NCBI GenBank assembly: GCA_947626915.1
Contig: CANQUA010000015.1
Location: 1-47,539, forward strand
Reading direction: 5' to 3'
DNA length: 47,539 nt
From: an uncultured Lachnospiraceae bacterium
Lineage (GTDB): Bacteria > Bacillota > Clostridia > Lachnospirales > Lachnospiraceae
Shown: positions 24,801 through 32,271 of the stretch, in pieces
Layout: each line of letters starts with the position of its first letter
Position numbering within the stretch: the stretch's first letter is position 1
Notes under the pieces: model-generated
What the model saw: the letters and a program-made list of their open reading frames with translations, nothing else
The model's database searches: none
Told to the model about the DNA's origin: nothing
Translations under genes and position numbers: made by a program

Positions 24801-26208
24801 TCAGGTCCACGATATCCTGTCTTCCGCCGGGAAAATTTACACGGTGCTGAAAATCGATGAGGTGAACAGCCTGGGCGCGGCCCGGATCCGCGTCCGTTCC
24901 CTGATCGCGGCGCTCCGCGTGCGGGATAAGAACCATTATCAGAGGAAGGTGGTCTCTTCCGCTTACAACCGGGTGCTGTTCACCAAAGAAATGAAAAAAG
25001 ATTACACGATCCTGTGCCCGCAGATGTCGCCGATCCATTTTGAGCTGCTGGAACCGGCGGTAAGGGCGTTCGGTTATCATGTGGAAGTTCTGCAGAACCA
25101 TAACCGGAACGCCATCGACGTGGGGCTGCAGTATGTGAATAACGACGCCTGCTATCCGTCTCTGATCGTCATCGGCCAGATCATGGACGCCCTGCTTTCG
25201 GGCAAATACGATCTGAACCGCACGGCCGTCCTCATGACCCAGACCGGCGGCGGCTGCCGCGCGTCCAATTACATCGGCTTCATCCGGCGTGCCCTGGAAA
25301 AAGCGGGCATGTCCCAGATCCCGGTCATTTCCCTGAACGCCAACGGCATGGAGACCAATCCGGGCTTTAATCTGTCGCCGGCCATCCTCATCAAGGCCCT
25401 GCAGGCTGTGGTCTACGGCGACGTGTTCATGCGCGTGCTCTACGGCACCCGGCCCTACGAGGCGGAACCCGGCGCGGCCAACGCTCTTCATGAGAAATGG
25501 AAACAGCGCTGCGTCCGATCCCTGTCCACGCGCTCCGCTTCCATGATAGAGTTCGGCCGGAATGTCCGCGGAATCATCCGGGATTTCGACCAGCTGCCGC
25601 GTAAAGATGTGAAGAAACCGCGGGTGGGCGTGGTCGGTGAGATCCTGGTGAAATTTTCGCCCCTGGCCAACAACCACATCGTGGAGCTGCTGGAATCGGA
25701 AGGCGCGGAGGCGGTGATGCCGGACCTGATGGATTTCCTGCTGTACTGCTTCTACAACAGCAATTTCAAGGCTGAGAACCTGGGCGCCAAATCCTCCACG
25801 GCACGGCTCTGCAATCTGGCGGTTGCCGTGATGGAATACCTGCGCAAAACCGCCCGGAAGGAGCTGGAGAGCAGCGAGCATTTCGCACCCCAGGCCAGGA
25901 TCGACAAACTGGCCCGCATGGCGGAGGATTTCGTCTCCCTGGGCAATCAGACCGGTGAAGGATGGTTTTTGACCGGCGAGATGCTGGAACTGATTGAAAA
26001 CGGCGTAAACAATATCGTCTGCACCCAGCCCTTCGGATGCCTGCCCAACCACATCGTCGGCAAAGGCGTTATCAAGGAACTGCGGAAGGCTTATCCCAAG
26101 TCCAATATTATCGCCGTAGACTACGACCCCGGCGCCAGCGAAGTGAACCAGCTGAACCGGATCAAACTGATGCTGGCGACAGCGCAGAAAAACCTGGATC
26201 AAAATTAG
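21832..26208 (+). CDS. Fused 2-hydroxyacyl-CoA dehydratase activase (two ASKHA domains plus C-terminal domains)
   Basis: This 1458-residue protein contains two BadF/BcrA-type activator domains in tandem. The first has [22 protein letters not shown] and [12 protein letters not shown]; the second has [23 protein letters not shown] and [12 protein letters not shown]. In the family, such domains use ATP and a bridging [4Fe-4S] cluster to inject one electron into a 2-hydroxyacyl-CoA dehydratase; the Cys of the two Gly-rich loops are candidate ligands. The C-terminal half ([18 protein letters not shown] onward, with [13 protein letters not shown] and [15 protein letters not shown]) resembles DUF2229 and dehydratase-subunit-like regions. 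Such giant fusions are common in Clostridia, but their substrate is not established. The start at 21832 is preferred because the ribosome binding site lies downstream of the in-frame GTG at 21793. Confidence 0.9.
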   Translation: MNQYLTLGIDIGSTTVKAVVAARKAPDPADAGSESGQTADHSGVGPADRKTAAYEILFSDYERHYANIQDTLASLLKKAREQLGEVTLHPMITGSGGLTLARHLDIPFVQEVVAVAASLTDYAPRTDVAIELGGEDAKIIYFTGGIDQRMNGICAGGTGSFIDQMASLLQTDAAGLNEYARNYRMIYPIAARCGVFAKSDIQPLINEGATREDLAASIFQAVVNQTISGLACGKPIRGNVAFLGGPLHFLSELRQAFVRTLHLSGDQIIAPEHSHLFAALGAAMSCKEDVSVSLDQLIDRLENGIRMESEIKRMAPLFASQEEYDEFLARHNRHRVKTARLADYEGNCYLGIDAGSTTTKVALVGEDGSLLYDFYSSNNGSPLATAIRAMREIRALLPPRARIAYSCSTGYGEALLKAAFLLDEGEVETISHYYAAKFFEPDVDCILDIGGQDMKCIRIKDNSVDSVQLNEACSSGCGSFIETFAKSLNYGVEEFAKEALFAQNPTDLGSRCTVFMNSNVKQAQKEGASVADISAGLAYSVIKNALYKVIKITSPADLGSRVVVQGGTFYNDAVLRSFERISGCEAVRPDIAGIMGAFGAALIARERYEGKATAMMSLDDIIHLHYQTSMARCKGCTNHCVLTVNKFGDGRRFISGNRCERGLGKEKVRKEIPNLFDYKYHRVFDYKPLPDDQARRGTIGIPRVLNFYENYPFWATFFKELGFQVVLSPQSTRTIYELGIESIPSESECYPAKIAHGHVAWLISQGVKTIFYPCIPYERNEQPGAGNHYNCPMVTSYAENIKNNMEELEENHIRFLNPFMAFTSEEVLTAQLVKEFLKEFGADAQTDADVKTDAGVPIPPVTESEIRSATHAAWLELEQSRLDIQKKGEETVAWLKKHNRRGIVLAGRPYHIDPEIHHGIPDMIASYGLAVLTEDSVSHLGQVERPLIVTDQWMYHSRLYAAASYVKSCDCLDLIQLNSFGCGLDAVTTDQVHDILSSAGKIYTVLKIDEVNSLGAARIRVRSLIAALRVRDKNHYQRKVVSSAYNRVLFTKEMKKDYTILCPQMSPIHFELLEPAVRAFGYHVEVLQNHNRNAIDVGLQYVNNDACYPSLIVIGQIMDALLSGKYDLNRTAVLMTQTGGGCRASNYIGFIRRALEKAGMSQIPVISLNANGMETNPGFNLSPAILIKALQAVVYGDVFMRVLYGTRPYEAEPGAANALHEKWKQRCVRSLSTRSASMIEFGRNVRGIIRDFDQLPRKDVKKPRVGVVGEILVKFSPLANNHIVELLESEGAEAVMPDLMDFLLYCFYNSNFKAENLGAKSSTARLCNLAVAVMEYLRKTARKELESSEHFAPQARIDKLARMAEDFVSLGNQTGEGWFLTGEMLELIENGVNNIVCTQPFGCLPNHIVGKGVIKELRKAYPKSNIIAVDYDPGASEVNQLNRIKLMLATAQKNLDQN

Positions 26209-26270
26209 ACAGGCGGGAAAAGACAAGCAAGCGTCACTTGGTGCCCTGTTCGCCCGAAAGCAAGAAGATA

Positions 26271-26304
26271 AAAAGGCCCGGGAGGAATCCGCTCATCCCG
26301 GGCC
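26271..26304 (-). terminator. Terminator between the activase and the BlaR1-like region
   Basis: An 8-bp GGCCCGGG/CCCGGGCC stem (26275-26282 with 26297-26304) encloses 14 nt. Leftward it is followed by TTTTTATC, a good terminator; rightward the T-run is weak (GGTCATTTC), so it may end activase transcripts only partly. Confidence 0.75.
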
Positions 26305-26339
26305 CGGTCATTTCAATCCAGCTTTTGGGACGCCCTCTC

Positions 26340-26540
26340 TCATTCTTGTTCTTCCAGCATTCACTGTAAGACATTCTTTTTTCTTATTCCCTCATAATTT
26401 ACATCGCCAAATATCCGATCCAATGTAAGAAGGTATTTCGGATAATTGTCACGAATCTGCCGCAGCGGAGCAAGCTCACGCATGAGAACTCCTTCATCCG
26501 GCGTAGACTGCGCTACCTGAAAATAGATTGGATCTCCGCC
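26340..26540 (-). pseudogene. C-terminal remnant of an AAA-type (DUF4143-like) ATPase
   Basis: Read leftward, the frame gives IYFQVAQSTPDEGVL, RELAPLRQIRDNYPKYLLTL and NYEGIRKKNVLQ, then TGA (26361-26363). This is the conserved tail of the AAA/DUF4143 family of ATPases. The TGA stands where the family normally has Trp, and the frame continues with MLEEQE before a second stop near 26340, so a nonsense mutation is likely. No N-terminal ATPase part lies upstream: the bla-type gene ends at 26572. It is therefore a decayed fragment, and it belongs to the same subfamily as the fragment at 29727-30119. Confidence 0.65.
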
Positions 26541-26571
26541 TGGCATGGCGTCTGCTGCCTTCCGTGTTGTT

Positions 26572-28251
26572 TCAGTCTCCGACAACCTCCACTCCCGTCA
26601 GCCTGCCGTCATCGTCATAAACTGTTTTTACGGTAATACCCCCTTGTTCCGCAGATGTGAAAGTAAACGCGCCGCCGTCCGGGGTCAGATCAGCGAACCG
26701 GCTGACGAGCTGCCCGTTGTAATACACATTTCCTCTTCTGCTGTTCCTCTCGGCTTCTTCATAAGTAATACCGAAGGGGGCGTACTTTTCAAAAATCCCG
26801 GCAAAATCCGTACCCGGCTCCGCCGCGTTTCCCTCCGCCGCAGAGATTTCTCCGGCGACGCTTTCCCGGGCGGCGGTCCCTGATGCGGCAGTTTCTGCGG
26901 AAACAGCTTCCGAAACGGCGTTCCCCGCAAGGGTGTCTTCTGCGACATCGTTCCCCGCCGAGGGCAGAGTACAGAAAACATCTCCGCCGTCTATCGTTTT
27001 CGAATAGAGCATTCCGTTTTTGATATTTTCCAGGATGCCCTCGTACATGGCTATCGTTTCGTCTACGATCTCCTGCGTCCAGATAAATTCACCCCGGCTT
27101 CCGGTCCACGCCTTTTGCCCGATCATACCCTGCAGTTCAACTTTTTCGTTCTCAAGCCACGCCTTGTATTCGTCATAGGTCCACCACTCCACTCCGGCCG
27201 CGGTGAAACGGGCGGCCGGCGCGTTCCCGGCGACCTGTGCAGATGTGGCAAAGGCAGTCGTCATCCCGGCAATCAGGGCCGCCGAAGCAATCAGTGCGGC
27301 CGGCGAAGTCTTTTTTATTTTCATAATCGCTATAATCCTTTCTTCGATCGCATTTTTACTGAAGTTATTGCAAAGAGGGGTCAGGCCGCTCCGGGTTTCT
27401 TCCATGCGGATGAGAGCCATGGCATACGCAGATTTTGCGCGTTCTCCAAATCGGCGGATCACCGTTTCATCACAGGACAGTTCAATATCCCGGTTGGCAA
27501 GAACATACATAAGCCACACTGCCGGATTGAACCAGTGAACACAGAGAGCGGCAGTAAGCGCCAGTTTTGTCACCGCATCAAAGCGGCGGATATGCACATA
27601 CTCGTGAGCCAGCACGTATTTGAGCGTATCCTGATCGTCCCAGTCCGTAGTTTTCGGCATCAGAATGACAGGTCGGAATACACCGTAGGTCAAAGGCGCG
27701 GAAATCCTGCCGGACTGCCGGATCTCAATGGGGCGGTAAATGCGATGTTCGCTGAGCCAGGCTTTTACATACGCATTGTCGTTGTCAACAGGCAGGGACG
27801 CATTAAACTCCCGGCGGCATTTCCAGTAAACTGTCGCGAAAAACACCGCGCATACCAACGCGCCGGCCGCCCAGACGATTACCCATGGATCTGCAGCAAC
27901 AGCCGCCCTGGCAATTCCCCATGAATCAACAGCGCCGGCCGTCATATAGGAGACAACGTCTCCAGGCGCAGACATCCTATTTTGCACCGGGGCGCTCGGT
28001 GCGAATAGAGCTGCAGAACTGTCCTTTATCGCTTCTCCTGCGGCCGCCATCCGCCCCAACAGCGAATAAACGCTAAATGCGGAGCGGAAAGAATAAGGTA
28101 TCAGCAGCCGCACCGCTACCACACCCCACAGCGCCAAAAAAGCTTTTTTAGGAAGCTTATTGATGGCCAGGGCGCGAATAACGGCGATCGCCAAAATCAT
28201 TACAGCCCCGGAGAGGCTCATCTGCGCCAAACTCATCTGCACCAGGCTCAT
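26572..28251 (-). CDS. M56-family BlaR1-like membrane metalloprotease sensor
   Basis: This 559-residue protein has N-terminal transmembrane helices, a cytoplasmic gluzincin domain with the zinc motif HEYVH (YVLAHEYVHIRRFD) and the distal ELSCDE, then another transmembrane helix (ALIASAALIAGMTTAFA) and an external domain of about 230 residues. In BlaR1/MecR1 systems an external signal activates the protease to remove the partner repressor. The external part here is not a penicillin-binding domain: it is Ala/Glu-rich with no SxxK-SxN-KTG set, so the signal is probably not a beta-lactam. The start overlaps the stop of the blaI-like gene (ATGA), indicating coupling. Confidence 0.88.
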   Translation of the reverse strand: MSLVQMSLAQMSLSGAVMILAIAVIRALAINKLPKKAFLALWGVVAVRLLIPYSFRSAFSVYSLLGRMAAAGEAIKDSSAALFAPSAPVQNRMSAPGDVVSYMTAGAVDSWGIARAAVAADPWVIVWAAGALVCAVFFATVYWKCRREFNASLPVDNDNAYVKAWLSEHRIYRPIEIRQSGRISAPLTYGVFRPVILMPKTTDWDDQDTLKYVLAHEYVHIRRFDAVTKLALTAALCVHWFNPAVWLMYVLANRDIELSCDETVIRRFGERAKSAYAMALIRMEETRSGLTPLCNNFSKNAIEERIIAIMKIKKTSPAALIASAALIAGMTTAFATSAQVAGNAPAARFTAAGVEWWTYDEYKAWLENEKVELQGMIGQKAWTGSRGEFIWTQEIVDETIAMYEGILENIKNGMLYSKTIDGGDVFCTLPSAGNDVAEDTLAGNAVSEAVSAETAASGTAARESVAGEISAAEGNAAEPGTDFAGIFEKYAPFGITYEEAERNSRRGNVYYNGQLVSRFADLTPDGGAFTFTSAEQGGITVKTVYDDDGRLTGVEVVGD

Positions 28252-28619
28252 CGGTCCGCCTCGTCCAGATCGCCAACGATCTGCTTCAGCGCCGCGATCT
28301 GTTCAGCCGACAGTTTCTTTCTGCCAAGCAGGGAGGCAAAAAGTTTGTCCACAGAGCCATCATAAAGCTTACCGATCAGTTCATCGGTCTCCGCCTCCTG
28401 CGCCGCCTCTTTCGGGATAAGCGCATGGCACAGAAAGTTCGGCTCCCCGCGCCGAATCGCGCCCTTTGCGATACATTTCTTGATAACCGTATAAGTCGTG
28501 TTCATGTTCCAGCCAATCTCTGCTTTGAGAATATCGGAAATCTGTTTTGCGGTCAGATCGCCCTTATTCCATAAGACGTTCATGACCTTCAGCTCCGAAT
28601 CAAAGAGCTTCACTGCCAT
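28248..28619 (-). CDS. BlaI/MecI/CopY-family transcriptional repressor
   Basis: This 123-residue protein has the family's winged helix-turn-helix (ELKVMNVLWNKGDLTAKQIS, NMNTTYTVIKKCIAKGAI) and a C-terminal dimerisation helix. Such repressors bind ACTAC/GTAGT-like dyads and are inactivated by a partner M56 protease, encoded here by the overlapping next gene. Three 14-bp operator-like dyads surround its promoter, so autoregulation of the pair is highly likely. GGAAGG precedes the ATG. Confidence 0.92.
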   Translation of the reverse strand: MAVKLFDSELKVMNVLWNKGDLTAKQISDILKAEIGWNMNTTYTVIKKCIAKGAIRRGEPNFLCHALIPKEAAQEAETDELIGKLYDGSVDKLFASLLGRKKLSAEQIAALKQIVGDLDEADR

Positions 28620-28641
28620 ACGATCAGATCCTTCCTTTCAC

Positions 28642-28710
28642 ACTACTCGAATAGTTTACGGTATCTATACTATCACAGTAGTGTGGCCTTGTCAATACTA
28701 TTCTGATAGT
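28642..28710. promoter_or_regulatory. Three BlaI-type operator dyads
   Basis: Three 14-bp dyads of the form ACTAY-N4-RTAGT lie at 28642-28655 (ACTACTCGAATAGT), 28669-28682 (ACTATCACAGTAGT) and 28697-28710 (ACTATTCTGATAGT), spaced 27 and 28 bp. The middle one overlaps the -10 of the blaI promoter, the third abuts its -35, and the first lies in the leader. The third also lies close to the -35 of the divergent ArsR-like gene. Confidence 0.8.
28667..28695 (-). promoter_or_regulatory. Sigma-A promoter of the blaI-like/M56 operon
   Basis: On the minus strand TTGACA (28690-28695) and TAGTAT (28667-28672) are 17 nt apart, embedded among the operator dyads at 28642-28710. Confidence 0.85.
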
Positions 28711-28722
28711 TTGATAAAAATG

Positions 28723-28751
28723 TTGACATCCATCCATATTCATGATATTAT
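28723..28751 (+). promoter_or_regulatory. Sigma-A promoter of the ArsR-like regulator gene
   Basis: TTGACA (28723-28728) and TATTAT (28746-28751) are 17 nt apart. The start site near 28758 falls inside the inverted repeat at 28755-28788. Confidence 0.85.
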
Positions 28752-28754
28752 GTG

Positions 28755-28788
28755 ATTACGTAATTGCGTATTCACGTAATTACGTAAT
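28755..28788. promoter_or_regulatory. 34-bp inverted repeat at the start site of the ArsR-like gene
   Basis: Two identical palindromes ATTACGTAAT (28755-28764 and 28779-28788) are 24 bp apart, and the whole 34-bp segment is itself an inverted repeat with one mismatch in each 15-bp arm and a 4-nt centre. It begins at or just before the predicted transcription start. It fits a cooperative operator for a dimeric regulator, or a strong 5' hairpin in the mRNA. The adjacent ArsR-like protein is the likely binder. Confidence 0.75.
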
Positions 28789-28841
28789 CTCGCAGGTAAA
28801 AAGCACATTCAACAATGAAACAGAAAGGATTGGAAGCAGAC

Positions 28842-29726
28842 ATGGAACGGAATTATGGAATGGAAATTGACGCCCTCAAGGAACAAGTGGAAAATTTACA
28901 GGAAACGATCACATCTCAGATAGAGCAGATTTCGAGAATGCTGCAGGAAACGCTTTCCGGCAAGGATTCCGACCAAGAGCCGGGCAAGTGCTCCGACAGA
29001 GAGCCAGGCAAATGTTCCGACAGGAAGCCGGGCAAATGTTCCGACAGGGAGCCGGGCAAGTGCTCCGACAGGAATCCAGACAAGGATTCCGGCAAAGATC
29101 CGGATAAATGCTCCAGCAGAGAGTCGGGCCAACGCCCCGACAGGGAACCAAATCAGTGCTCCAACAAAGAGAAGAGCAAATGCTCCGGCAAGAATCTGGG
29201 CAGAGTATACCTCATGCAGGGCATGCATCCGGATAAGCGGCTCAGTGATCTGATGGAAGAATTGTGCTATAAGACCCAGGAAAGAGGCGGAAGCGGACTG
29301 ATCGCCTACCTGGGCGTATACACTTCCGACAACAGGCAGTCCAACTGGATCCGCAGTTCCGTCCCCACGGAAGATCTGCTTGCCCTGGCTGAAAGCGGCA
29401 TTGCCGGCAGAGTGCTGGCCTGTATCGGCAATACCACCCGCCTTTCCATCCTGCTGGAGATTCTTCGCGGACCCAAAACGGTGTCCATGCTCGTGGAAAA
29501 ATGCGGTCTCGGTTCCACCGGTCAGGTTTATCATCATATGAAGCCTCTTCTGGCCGCCGACCTCATTGCGGAGGACGAACATCAGAAGGGCACTTATGTA
29601 GTTCAGTCTCACAGAGTACAGGGCATTATCATGCTGCTGGCGGGCATCAGCGACATGGTAGACGAAACCTATACGCAGGGAAATTGGGACGGTGAGATTG
29701 ACTCTGATATGAAAAGTGAAGACTAA
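28842..29726 (+). CDS. ArsR-like regulator with coiled coil and cysteine octapeptide repeats
   Basis: This 294-residue protein begins with a short coiled coil (about residues 5-40), followed by nine tandem octapeptides of the type DREPGKCS (about residues 44-115), most with a Cys. A middle domain follows (RLSDLMEELCYKTQERGGS), and then an ArsR-like winged helix (CIGNTTRLSILLEILRGP, GLGSTGQVYHHMKPLLAA). The DNA-binding part is clear, whereas the repeats are not a known metal or redox motif. ATG 28815 is in frame, but it lacks a ribosome binding site; ATG 28842 has GGAAG upstream and is preferred. The gene is divergent from the BlaI-like operon and has its own promoter and the 34-bp repeat. Confidence 0.75.
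   Translation: MERNYGMEIDALKEQVENLQETITSQIEQISRMLQETLSGKDSDQEPGKCSDREPGKCSDRKPGKCSDREPGKCSDRNPDKDSGKDPDKCSSRESGQRPDREPNQCSNKEKSKCSGKNLGRVYLMQGMHPDKRLSDLMEELCYKTQERGGSGLIAYLGVYTSDNRQSNWIRSSVPTEDLLALAESGIAGRVLACIGNTTRLSILLEILRGPKTVSMLVEKCGLGSTGQVYHHMKPLLAADLIAEDEHQKGTYVVQSHRVQGIIMLLAGISDMVDETYTQGNWDGEIDSDMKSED
28971..29186 (+). repeat. Nine tandem 24-bp units inside the ArsR-like gene
   Basis: Nine consecutive 24-bp units are in frame, each encoding an octapeptide near DREPGKCS. Units 1-4 are nearly identical (for example GACAGGGAGCCGGGCAAG then TGCTCC), and units 5-9 diverge, which suggests growth by slippage at the 5' end. A half unit precedes them. Protein-coding on the plus strand is supported by the conserved frame. 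Confidence 0.9.
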
Positions 29727-30119
29727 ACGATACAGAAATATTTCATTGAGATCAATATGCCGAAAGATTCCGTTGGCAGCAAGCTGTTTGAAAGCACCGC
29801 GACGGTGGAAGATTTTTGTCTCCGCGTCAGTATGATTGACGGCGATAAGATGGGGAAGGCAGAAAACACACTGATTTTCACTGATGAGATTCAGGCCCCC
29901 CATCTTCCTACGCTGCTGGAATTTCTCCGTGACGGCCATCGCTTTACCTATATCGCCAGAGGCTCTTTGCCTGACGTGACACTTTCGGAGATGACTTCCA
30001 TTCCTATGGGCAGTACCCGTAAGGTTCGTATGTTCCCGATAGACTTTGAATCATTTCTTTATGCCAACAGTATGAACGCTTATCCGACGATTACACTTCC
30101 TTATTTTTCAAAATCATGA
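29727..30119 (+). pseudogene. Internal remnant of an AAA-type (DUF4143-like) ATPase
   Basis: The frame gives ENTLIFTDEIQAPHLPTLLE (Walker B region), HRFTYIARGSLPDVTLSE, TSIPMGSTRKVRMFPIDFE and SFLYANSMN, all typical of the AAA/DUF4143 ATPase subfamily. The N-terminal Walker A part and everything after about FLYANSMNAYP are missing. An in-frame ATG exists at 29757, without a good ribosome binding site. The frame is continuous with the ArsR-like gene apart from its stop codon, and its 3' end overlaps the ABC permease gene on the other strand. It is a fragment, not a working enzyme. Confidence 0.65.
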
Positions 30120-30738
30120 CCGACACCCCGATCGAGATCCCATACGCTGCTGCGCACCCCGCCAGCACAGCGCCGGCCAATACGGCAGGCTGTTCAAGCA
30201 CCGCCTCAAGTACCGGACTGTTGACATTGACGCGCGGAAGCAGAAACAGCGTGAGGAGATATCCCGTCACAGGAATAAACTGGAACATTTTCCCGCCGAC
30301 CACGCCAAATTTATAGTATCCCGGCAGCTGAAACACTACATAGATGGTATAAACCAGAAACCCGAGCACCGCGCTCACAGCAATCTCCCAGACTGCCACT
30401 GTCTCTCCCATCGCTTTCAGCACAGCCGTATCGGCAATCAGCGAAAAAGCCAGCGCCAGAAGCCCCATGAAACAGATCAGCAGATATTTGCCAAACACCA
30501 GATGCCTCCTGGCAACCGGCAGGACACCGTACAGCCGCTCCATACCGTTTTTCTCCGAAATGGCAAAGGTATAGGACACGGTAATCCCCAGCATGCACAT
30601 GGTAAATGAAATCCCGCCTGACAGAGAACGGGCGACGCTTGTGTAAACGATCGGCATCACAAGAATAAAGCAAATATTTTTCCAGTATGGCCGCAGCAAA
30701 GAATAATCCAGCCGCGCGGCTTTCAACGTTTCATTCAT
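30091..30738 (-). CDS. ABC-2 type transporter permease
   Basis: This 215-residue protein has about six hydrophobic segments and no signal peptide. The N-terminal part (KAARLDYSLLRPYWKNICF) and EKNGMERLYGVLPVARRHLVFGK resemble permeases of YtrC/ABC-2 type that partner with the ATPase encoded just upstream. The AAAGGAGG site at 30748-30755 supports ATG 30738 rather than the TTG three bases before. The substrate is unknown. Its 3' end overlaps the ATPase remnant on the other strand by 29 nt. Confidence 0.85.
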   Translation of the reverse strand: MNETLKAARLDYSLLRPYWKNICFILVMPIVYTSVARSLSGGISFTMCMLGITVSYTFAISEKNGMERLYGVLPVARRHLVFGKYLLICFMGLLALAFSLIADTAVLKAMGETVAVWEIAVSAVLGFLVYTIYVVFQLPGYYKFGVVGGKMFQFIPVTGYLLTLFLLPRVNVNSPVLEAVLEQPAVLAGAVLAGCAAAYGISIGVSVMILKNKEV

Positions 30739-30843
30739 CAAATTTTTCCTCCTTTTGCAGTTTCAAAATGTCCGCAGCTCTGCCGGTGTCCTCCGCGCTG
30801 CACTACGGCAGGAACCGATCCTGTCCGGCAAGTCCCGGCAGCG

Positions 30844-31821
30844 TCACGCTTCACCGTCCTCCAAAACCTTCGAGGTAAATACCACAATCTCGTCGATCGT
30901 CGCCGGTTCCACAACCAGCGTATCCGCTGAAAGCGATTTCTCCTTCACATCGGAATATGCCGCTGACGCGCCGTTCCACAGATCCGCGCCGGCAAAACCC
31001 GTCCGGCTTCCCGACATTTCCGCATCGCCTCTGCGCTTCAGTCTCCCCAAATCCTCCGTCCTCACCAGCGCCTCAAACCCTGTCGGGAAAGTCCGGATAC
31101 CGATCAGCCGCTCCTTAAGTTCCGCCGTCAGATCGCCGGGTCCTCCCTTCACGATCCGGAAACTGTCCACAAATTCATCCTTCCCGCCGGTAAAGAACAG
31201 ACTGCCCCGGTTGATATAGGTGATATAATCCGCCGCCCGCTCCAGATCGCTGGTGATGTGGGTGGAAAACAGGACGCTGTGCTCCCCGTCCTCGATATAC
31301 CCGGACAAAATGGTCAGAAGCTCGTCGCGGGACACCGGATCCAGCCCGCTGGTCGGTTCATCCAGGATCAGAAGTTTCGCATCGTAGGAAAATGCACAGG
31401 CCAGCATCAGCTTCATCTGCATTCCCCTGGAAAGATCCTTCCCCTTCTTTGCCGGATCGATATGGAATCGTGAAAGCAGCTGATGGAACCGGTCCGTATC
31501 CCAGTTCTTGTAAAAGCCTGCCAGCGCCGCTTCCGTCTGCGCAGCGGTCCAGGCCTCGCAGAAATAATTGGAATCGAAGACGACGGCCAGCTCCGCCTTC
31601 GCCGCCTTCTCATCGGAAAGATTGTCCATTCCCAGAATCTTCACCGTTCCGCCGCCGCGTTTAAGCATATTTAAGATCAGCTTGATCGTCGTCGTTTTGC
31701 CGGAGCCATTGGGCCCGATGAGACCCATGATATAGCCCTTCGGCAGCGTAAAGCTGATATCCTTAAGCTGAAAGCCCGGAAATGATCTCGATAACCCTTT
31801 TACTTCCAACATATTATTCAT
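30844..31821 (-). CDS. ABC transporter ATP-binding protein
   Basis: This 325-residue ATPase has Walker A GPNGSGKTT, signature LSRGMQMKLML and Walker B LLILDEPTSGLD, then the H-loop FSTHITSD. The N-terminal about 230 residues are the ATPase domain and the remaining 90 are a poorly conserved C-terminal extension. It sits between a GntR (YtrA-like) regulator, whose 3' end it overlaps by 8 nt, and the permease gene, so it forms a three-gene operon. The family often exports or responds to cell-envelope antibiotics; here that is only an inference. Confidence 0.93.
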   Translation of the reverse strand: MNNMLEVKGLSRSFPGFQLKDISFTLPKGYIMGLIGPNGSGKTTTIKLILNMLKRGGGTVKILGMDNLSDEKAAKAELAVVFDSNYFCEAWTAAQTEAALAGFYKNWDTDRFHQLLSRFHIDPAKKGKDLSRGMQMKLMLACAFSYDAKLLILDEPTSGLDPVSRDELLTILSGYIEDGEHSVLFSTHITSDLERAADYITYINRGSLFFTGGKDEFVDSFRIVKGGPGDLTAELKERLIGIRTFPTGFEALVRTEDLGRLKRRGDAEMSGSRTGFAGADLWNGASAAYSDVKEKSLSADTLVVEPATIDEIVVFTSKVLEDGEA

Positions 31822-32197
31822 TCGCGTTCTCCTCCCATAAAATATCCAGAAGATGATGCAGTTCCTGCGCCGACAGTTCCGCCATCCGCGCCGCCCTGAC
31901 CGCCTCAGTAAGTCCCGCCTCCGCTTTGCAGATCAGCTGCTCCCGGATCAGCTCGGAACCGCGTCCCATCACGAAGCAGCCCCGTCCCTGGATATTCCGG
32001 ACAAACCCTTCCTGCTCCAGTTCCGTATAAGCCCTGGTCACGGTCAGGACGCTGATCTTCAGATCCTTGGCCAGCGTCCGCAGCGACGGAAGCGGCTCGT
32101 TCTCCTGAAGCTCTCCTGACAGGATCGCCGATTTCACCTGCCGCTTGATCTGCTCGTAGATCGGCACGCCGGATACATTGGAAATGATCAGTTTCAC
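31814..32197 (-). CDS. GntR-family (YtrA-like) transcriptional regulator
   Basis: This 127-residue protein has an N-terminal GntR winged helix (GVPIYEQIKRQVKSAILSGE, PLPSLRTLAKDLKISVLTVT, RAYTELEQEGFVRNIQGRG) and a short helical C-terminal part, the YtrA pattern. YtrA-type regulators repress their own ABC operon. The frame extends upstream, but GTG 32197 follows GGAGG at 8 nt and matches the family length. The inverted repeat at 32221-32244 is a good operator candidate. Confidence 0.9.
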   Translation of the reverse strand: MKLIISNVSGVPIYEQIKRQVKSAILSGELQENEPLPSLRTLAKDLKISVLTVTRAYTELEQEGFVRNIQGRGCFVMGRGSELIREQLICKAEAGLTEAVRAARMAELSAQELHHLLDILWEENANE

Positions 32198-32220
32198 CCT
32201 TTGTACCTCCACTGTTTTAA

Positions 32221-32244
32221 CTGTTATTCTGATATGTATAACAG
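32221..32244. promoter_or_regulatory. Inverted repeat operator candidate of the GntR/ABC operon
   Basis: CTGTTAT (32221-32227) and ATAACAG (32238-32244) are separated by 10 nt and lie just past the -10 element, covering the expected start site. The placement suits a YtrA-type repressor. Confidence 0.65.
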
Positions 32245-32271
32245 CATAGCACTCATACGGACACATGTCAA
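32243..32271 (-). promoter_or_regulatory. Sigma-A promoter of the GntR/ABC operon
   Basis: On the minus strand TTGACA (32266-32271) and TATGCT (32243-32248) are 17 nt apart. Confidence 0.8.

Noticed and set aside
23293-26226. Open frame of 977 codons on the minus strand opposite the activase
   Set aside because: It lies entirely inside the activase gene, which has clear domains and motifs. The frame is open only because of third-position GC bias and resembles no protein family.
28971-29186. Possible CRISPR array
   Set aside because: The 24-bp units are contiguous with no spacers and stay in frame within a coding gene, so this is a coding minisatellite.
28896-29939. Leftward 347-codon frame with a repeated VGALARLPVG-like segment
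   Set aside because: It is the antisense reading of the 24-bp repeats in the ArsR-like gene, which has a promoter and a recognisable winged helix on the plus strand.
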